A stretch of 64,000 nt of DNA from UBA2266 sp964406945 (lineage in GTDB: Bacteria > Planctomycetota > Phycisphaerae > Sedimentisphaerales > Anaerobacaceae). The stretch covers positions 62,001 through 126,000 of the forward strand of contig CAYOTO010000002.1 of assembly GCA_964406945.1 (NCBI GenBank), written 5' to 3'. The notes under the pieces were generated by a model, which made no database searches, was not told the origin of the DNA, and saw only the letters and a program-made list of their open reading frames with translations. The position numbers and the translations under genes are program-made. Numbering within the stretch: position 1 is the stretch's first letter; each line of letters starts with the position of its first letter. Shown one piece after another: positions 59,620-64,000 of this stretch.

Positions 59620-62064
59620 CTACTTAACGCCTTTGACCCTCATCTGCAAGGCGAAGAGCGACTTTTGTGCCGTGATGAAGAGCGTATGCCGGTCTTTGCC
59701 GCCGAAAGTCACATTTGCCGTCCAGCCGGCGTCGATTGGAATATGCTGGATCTTCTCGCCTTCGGGATTAAAGACGGTAACGCCTCGGCCGGTCAGATAT
59801 ATATTGCCTTCGTTGTCGATGGTCATACCGTCGGAGCCCATCGAGCAGAAGAGCTTTTTGTCGGTTATGGAGCCGTCTTCGTTGATTTTGTACCGGTAAG
59901 TCTTTTTGTCCCCGATGTCGGCGACATACAGGTACTTGCCGTCGGGCGTTCCTATTATTCCGTTTGGCTGAACCAGATCGTCGGTGACTCTGACGAGCCT
60001 GTTTCGGTCGGGGCTGAGGTAGTAAACGTGCTGGCCATCCTGTTCCATGGGGCCTCTGTCCCAGTACGGTCGTTTGTAGAACGGATCGGTGAAGTAGATT
60101 CCGCCGTCGGGACGCTCCCAGAGGTCGTTTGGACCATTGAGCTTTTTGCCCTTGTAGCCGTTGACCAGGACCGTGTGTTTGCCGTCCATGTCAATCGACC
60201 AAAGTTCATTGTTCAGGTCGGCGCAGGCCAGCAACTTGCCGCGGCGATCGAAGTACAGCCCGTTGGCCCGGCCCGGACTGTCGTGGAAGGTGGAGAGTTT
60301 GCCGTCCACGGACCACTTGAGAATCTTGTTGTTGGGCTGATCTGTGAAATAGACGTTTCCTTCCCTGTCCACGGCGGGGCCTTCGGTGAACTTGAAGCCG
60401 TCGGCCAGTTTGACCACTTCGGCGCCCGGGGCGATGATTGAAGGAGGCTTGTGGGATCCGGCTTTTACCAGTTCTATCCCTTCGCCGGTTCGCAGGTTGC
60501 GCGAATACTGCTTCTGCTCGGGGTTGTTCCAGTGTTCGTGAACGCCCAGGCTTTTGAGCCTGGCGACGTTGCCTTTGTGGTCGGGGTCGTAAAAGGTCCC
60601 CGATGGCGGGTTGCCGGCCTGTGCGGCCTCATGAAGATAGTCGTCTACGCCGGCATTTCGCGGGAAACTGTCGTACTCGGCGTAAAGAAAGTCGAAGCCC
60701 ACCGAGTCGATCGCCACCGGGTCCAGCGAGGCGAATACGCTGGAGGTCCAGTGTCCGTTAAACGGAGAAGTGTTGAACTTGCGTGGCGCGTGATCGCGGG
60801 GATGAATGCCGCAGTACAGGGCGTCGATCAGGTAAAGTAGCGTTTTGCCGCCGAGCTGTGAATGTCCCATGAGGTCAACGAGCGGACGGTAAGTGTCGGT
60901 TGTCTTGGCGAATGCCGCCGGGTGCATATTGTAGTAGCCGTCCGCAACCGGCGTTCGCACCAGCGAGCCGTAGTGGTTCTTGGCACAAAGCGTGACTCCC
61001 GCGCCGGTGTGGGCCTTGAGATTGGCGAGATTGATAATGTAATCGGCGTCCGCCAGGCACTTCGGAAGGTAGTCCTGGTTGGGACTGTCGGGACTGCAGC
61101 TCCAGTGGAGAGCAACATCCGAGGCGGCGGTTCTGGTGCGGCCGAACTTGCCGGCGTGATCGACGAACCTTACGTCCGGGAACTGGGCGGTGATTATTCT
61201 GTAGTACTCGTGCGGAATACGGGCGAGGGTGTCAGTAATGGTGATATCCGACTGCCGCACGTTCGCGTGTGCGGTAAGCTCGCCGAGCAGGGCGTTGATC
61301 AACTGGGGATTTGTGTTCATGTAGTCGCGCCAGTTTTCAAGCTCGTAAGTCTCCGTATTTACCGCCCGTGAAGAACCGATGAACCCGACCAGATTCGCTT
61401 TGATGGTGATCTTCTCGCCGCTTTTATATCCGACATCGCCCTTGCCGCGGGCCCTGTTGAAGTATTTGAAGAGCCTGTCCCAGGCCTGGGCATCGGATTC
61501 TCCGCCGGCAACAGTGCGGATTGTGGAGCGGAGCATTGCAGCTACTCTGGCCTGATCGGTGTTCTCGGGCTGCCAGTGGTGGCCGTGGTCAGGTCCCTGC
61601 CACTTTGTGGCTTGCGGATCGTGAGCCCAGACGACTCGTCCCGGGAAAATACCTCTTGCCGTACCGATGGGCTTATTGGCCTCATGTTCGGCGGCGGGTG
61701 CGGTCGAATCATTTGTCAAACTGGCGGCTAAAAAGATGGCGGCTATGCTTGCCGCCGCACAAGTCAGGGCCAGGGCGTAGCGCCTGCGGGTGAAGCTGAG
61801 CCTGGCTTTTTTGAATGCCGCAGCCGCGGCGGTGATGCCGGTGAGCCATATTACGAACCCCGAAGCCAGCGGGAACGCAACACGCTGACATGGGTATGCA
61901 GCCCGGGAAGGCTTGGGTATTACGCGGATCAGAAACCAGATCAGCGAGACCAGGCCCGCTATCGGCAGCAGCCACGCGAGCCAGGGCTTGAATTGACGGT
62001 TCACGACCTTTCCGGTTTTGGGGCAGGTTTTCTTTCTTGCCTTGAATCTATCGAAAATTGACAT
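59620..62064 (-). CDS. DUF362 domain fused to SMP-30/gluconolactonase-like propeller, membrane-anchored
   Basis: An 814-residue protein with three hydrophobic segments in the first 125 residues (WLAWLLPIAGLVSLIWFLI, FPLASGFVIWLTGITAAAAAF, ALALTCAAASIAAIFLAASL). Residues 140-500 form a DUF362 domain: GRVVWAHDPQATKW, EKITIKANLVGFIGSSRAVN, ADYIINLANLKAHTGAGVTL (Asn-x-Lys-xH motif) and AKNHYGSLV. Residues 560-814 match the SMP-30/gluconolactonase propeller (DGFKFTEGPAVDREGNVYFT, NGPNDLWERPDGGIYFTD, QPNGIIGTPDGKYLYVADIG). A GGAGG is 11 bases before the ATG. The lactonase half could open sugar lactones; the DUF362 part is often iron-sulfur-associated but no Cys cluster was seen. Confidence 0.8.
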   Translation of the reverse strand: MSIFDRFKARKKTCPKTGKVVNRQFKPWLAWLLPIAGLVSLIWFLIRVIPKPSRAAYPCQRVAFPLASGFVIWLTGITAAAAAFKKARLSFTRRRYALALTCAAASIAAIFLAASLTNDSTAPAAEHEANKPIGTARGIFPGRVVWAHDPQATKWQGPDHGHHWQPENTDQARVAAMLRSTIRTVAGGESDAQAWDRLFKYFNRARGKGDVGYKSGEKITIKANLVGFIGSSRAVNTETYELENWRDYMNTNPQLINALLGELTAHANVRQSDITITDTLARIPHEYYRIITAQFPDVRFVDHAGKFGRTRTAASDVALHWSCSPDSPNQDYLPKCLADADYIINLANLKAHTGAGVTLCAKNHYGSLVRTPVADGYYNMHPAAFAKTTDTYRPLVDLMGHSQLGGKTLLYLIDALYCGIHPRDHAPRKFNTSPFNGHWTSSVFASLDPVAIDSVGFDFLYAEYDSFPRNAGVDDYLHEAAQAGNPPSGTFYDPDHKGNVARLKSLGVHEHWNNPEQKQYSRNLRTGEGIELVKAGSHKPPSIIAPGAEVVKLADGFKFTEGPAVDREGNVYFTDQPNNKILKWSVDGKLSTFHDSPGRANGLYFDRRGKLLACADLNNELWSIDMDGKHTVLVNGYKGKKLNGPNDLWERPDGGIYFTDPFYKRPYWDRGPMEQDGQHVYYLSPDRNRLVRVTDDLVQPNGIIGTPDGKYLYVADIGDKKTYRYKINEDGSITDKKLFCSMGSDGMTIDNEGNIYLTGRGVTVFNPEGEKIQHIPIDAGWTANVTFGGKDRHTLFITAQKSLFALQMRVKGVK

Positions 62065-62266
62065 GATTGCTTTGCCTCCATGTTATTTGTTGTTTCCAGC
62101 AATGCGGCTGTCGTATAACAGCAATGCATTGACTTGCCGCCTGCGAGTATACAGTCGGCGGGCCGAAAAGTAAAACCGAAATGGCATAAGGATAGTGGTC
62201 GGGCACTGCAGTCGGCGGGGCCGGCTTGCACGATTCGCAGGGCCGTCCGCTGATTAAGATAGAGGC

Positions 62267-62295
62267 GTGAAAACCTGTGCCTGCTGGTGTATACT
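62267..62295 (+). promoter_or_regulatory. Possible promoter for the nucleoside hydrolase-GH5 gene
   Basis: GTGAAA at 62267-62272 (four of six -35 positions) and TATACT at 62290-62295 (five of six) are spaced by 17 bases. They lie 42 bases before the ATG at 62338. The gap to the divergent DUF362 gene is only 273 bases, so both promoters must be here. Confidence 0.35.
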
Positions 62296-62337
62296 GATGA
62301 GAATCTTCCACTGAATCGCTGTTTGAAGGGTTTTCGC

Positions 62338-64000
62338 ATGATAAACAGATGCGGTGTGGTCATCTTTCTTGCCGTCGCAGGTTCGCTGGGCTTGTGCTGC
62401 ACGGCATTCGGGGCTTCCTCTAACTCCATCGGCGGCCGCCAAGCGGTCCCGGTGATCTTCGATACGGATATCGGTACGGACGTGGACGATGCGGGGGCTC
62501 TGGCTATACTCCACGTTATGGCGGACCTGCTCGAAAGCGGACCCGACAGCCACAGTCCGTTGACCGGCACGGAGCTTGTCGCGGCCAAGGTGAAAGAACT
62601 GGTCAGCATGGGAGGCAGGTGGCCGAATTCACCGAAACAGGAGGGGGAATACAATTTCAGGATGGACGGTCCGGCGGTGCACAAGGTGATAAGTCGCTGG
62701 CCCGGCAAGATCGTCTTCACGGGTCTGGGTAAGGATGTTATGACCGGCGGCCGTCTGGTTGCTCTGGCTCCAAAGGATAATCCCGTGCCGGCGTTCTATC
62801 GCAATTTCTTTGAGGCCAACAAGGTACCAAGCAGGTCAAGCTGGGATTTGATAGCGGTTCTGTATGCGGTTCGGGGCCTGTCCGAATACTTCACGTTGGC
62901 CAGCGACGGTAAATGCGTCAGTCGCGAGGATGGAAGCAACCGCTGGATTGGAGGTGAACCGTCGAAGCACTCGTATCTCTGCTATAAAATGCCGGAAGAG
63001 GAGTTGGCCGATGTAATCGAGCAGTTGCTTCTGGCAGAGCCTGCGAAGAGCCGCATGGTATCGCCTTCAGCCGGTCAGAATGCGGGTGCAATGAGTTACA
63101 TCGAGGTTTCCGGTGACGGGATTGGTTTTGTCAGGGCGGCCGATGGGACCGCGTTCACGCCATGGGGTGTCAATTACGACCACGATGAAAACGGTAGGCT
63201 GCTTGAGGATTACTGGAACGATGAGTGGTCGAAGGTGCGGGAGGATTTTCAGGAGATTAAACAACTCGGGGCCAATGTTGTTCGCATTCACCTTCAATTC
63301 GGCAAGTTTATTCAAGAAGACGGTAAAGCCAGAGCGCCGGCTCTCGCGAAGCTGACGGACCTGGTCAAACTTGGCGAGCAGGTCGGTCTGTACCTCGATA
63401 TCACGGGGCTGGGATGCTATCACAAGCAGGATGTTCCCGGCTGGTATGAGAGGCTTTCCGAGAAACAGCGGTGGGATATGCAGGTAAGATTCTGGGGGGC
63501 GATTGCAAAAACTTGTGCGTCCAGTCCGGCTGTTTTTTGTTATGACCTGATGAATGAACCTGTTCTGCCGGGAAATAAGCCGGAGAAGGACTGGCTGCTG
63601 GGAGAACTGGGGGGCAAGTATTTCGTTCAGCGGATCAGTCTCGATCTGGCGGGGCGGTCGAGACAGCAGGTCGCCGAAGCTTGGGTCGATCAACTCACCG
63701 CGGCGATTCGAAAGCAAGACGGAAAACATCTGATTACAGTGGGAGTAATTCCGTGGGTTCATGTCTTTCCGAAAGCCAAACCTCTGTTCTATTCGGAGCA
63801 GGTCGCGAAGAATCTAGACTTCGCCAGTGTCCACTTCTATCCCGAGTCGGACAAGATCGACCAGGCCCTGACCGCCCTTAAAGCCTACGACATCGGAAAG
63901 CCCCTGGTTATCGAGGAGATGTTCCCGCTCAAGTGCAGCAGAGAAGAACTCGTCAAGTTCATACTGGCCTCGAGAGAGCACGCCGACGGCTGGATTTCTT
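62338..64000 (+). CDS. Exported truncated nucleoside-hydrolase domain fused to GH5 glycosidase (3' end outside window)
   Basis: The frame from the ATG 62338 (GAAGGG seven bases upstream) stays open to the right edge, giving 554 residues without a stop. A signal peptide (VVIFLAVAGSLGLCCTAFG) precedes VIFDTDIGTDVDDAGALAIL, the nucleoside hydrolase calcium signature DxDxxxDD. The hydrolase C-terminal blocks (LLESGPDSHSP, VKELVSMGGRWPN, KIVFTGLGKDVM, SSWDLIAVLYAV) then follow almost at once, although normal enzymes carry over 100 residues between. From about residue 255 a GH5-type barrel appears: FTPWGVNYDHDENG, GANVVRIHLQFGKF, FCYDLMNEPVLPG (acid/base Glu) and KPLVIEEMFPL (nucleophile Glu). The GH5 half looks intact; the nucleoside hydrolase half is internally deleted. 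Confidence 0.78.
   Translation, partial: MINRCGVVIFLAVAGSLGLCCTAFGASSNSIGGRQAVPVIFDTDIGTDVDDAGALAILHVMADLLESGPDSHSPLTGTELVAAKVKELVSMGGRWPNSPKQEGEYNFRMDGPAVHKVISRWPGKIVFTGLGKDVMTGGRLVALAPKDNPVPAFYRNFFEANKVPSRSSWDLIAVLYAVRGLSEYFTLASDGKCVSREDGSNRWIGGEPSKHSYLCYKMPEEELADVIEQLLLAEPAKSRMVSPSAGQNAGAMSYIEVSGDGIGFVRAADGTAFTPWGVNYDHDENGRLLEDYWNDEWSKVREDFQEIKQLGANVVRIHLQFGKFIQEDGKARAPALAKLTDLVKLGEQVGLYLDITGLGCYHKQDVPGWYERLSEKQRWDMQVRFWGAIAKTCASSPAVFCYDLMNEPVLPGNKPEKDWLLGELGGKYFVQRISLDLAGRSRQQVAEAWVDQLTAAIRKQDGKHLITVGVIPWVHVFPKAKPLFYSEQVAKNLDFASVHFYPESDKIDQALTALKAYDIGKPLVIEEMFPLKCSREELVKFILASREHADGWIS

Noticed and set aside
1..64000. CRISPR array, prophage, insertion sequence or integrase
   Set aside because: No regularly spaced repeats, transposase, integrase or phage structural genes could be recognised on either strand.

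Overview
The window reads as chromosomal DNA of a Gram-negative, polysaccharide-degrading planctomycete, probably of the Phycisphaerae/Sedimentisphaerales type. This is inferred from gene content: lipid A genes (lpxD, lpxI), a heptosyltransferase, Tat-exported Gfo/Idh/MocA oxidoreductase, DUF1080 proteins, dockerin-like and lamin-tail/CotH proteins, FG-GAP and PQQ propeller proteins, and a DUF1559-like pseudopilin. There are no rRNA or tRNA genes, no CRISPR array and no recognisable transposase. Base composition is moderately GC-rich almost throughout.

Layout. (1) 1-7.8 kb: cell-surface glycan cluster with an AlgI-type MBOAT acyltransferase and AlgJ/AlgX-like partner, two glycosyltransferases, an alkaline-phosphatase-superfamily 'sulfatase' lacking the sulfatase signature, and a methyltransferase. 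(2) 7.8-12.4 kb: lpxD-lpxI plus a protein with two kinase domains, then a heptosyltransferase. (3) 12.4-21 kb: secreted proteins (FG-GAP protein, glycosidase-lyase fusion, transglutaminase-TPR protein, DUF1080 lipoprotein, PQQ propeller). (4) 21-30 kb: a tight minus-strand run of MATE exporter, YggU, a small unknown, DUF1080-TIM-barrel fusion, Tat-type oxidoreductase, a 56-residue unknown, a URO-D-family protein and a DUF4962/heparinase-like lyase. (5) 30-40.3 kb: pyrD and pyrK separated by an AT-rich HEPN gene, galactokinase-like kinase, SSS transporter, peroxidase-like protein, nnrD, larB and tsaD. (6) 40.4-40.6 kb: a 100-N gap whose two flanks are an identical 55-bp sequence, so the contigs almost certainly overlap. 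(7) 40.6-53.8 kb: giant lamin-tail/CotH protein, beta-CASP hydrolase, membrane-anchored SF2 helicase, B12-radical SAM protein, tatC with a very long acidic tail, tatA, and a nitrilase-family amidase. (8) 54.2-64 kb: pseudopilin, beta-helix proteins, a DUF362-SMP30 fusion, and a truncated nucleoside hydrolase fused to a GH5 enzyme that runs off the window.

The genes fit an organism that builds an acylated, lipid-A-containing envelope and exports many carbohydrate-active enzymes through Sec and Tat. Sugars would enter through transporters such as the SSS protein and be handled by the galactokinase and isomerase/oxidoreductase genes. No canonical defence island is visible. The strongest candidates for something undescribed are the HEPN-domain gene set inside the pyrK-pyrD pair, the helicase with two C-terminal membrane helices, the repeat-bearing TatC tail, and the two-kinase protein beside lpxI.
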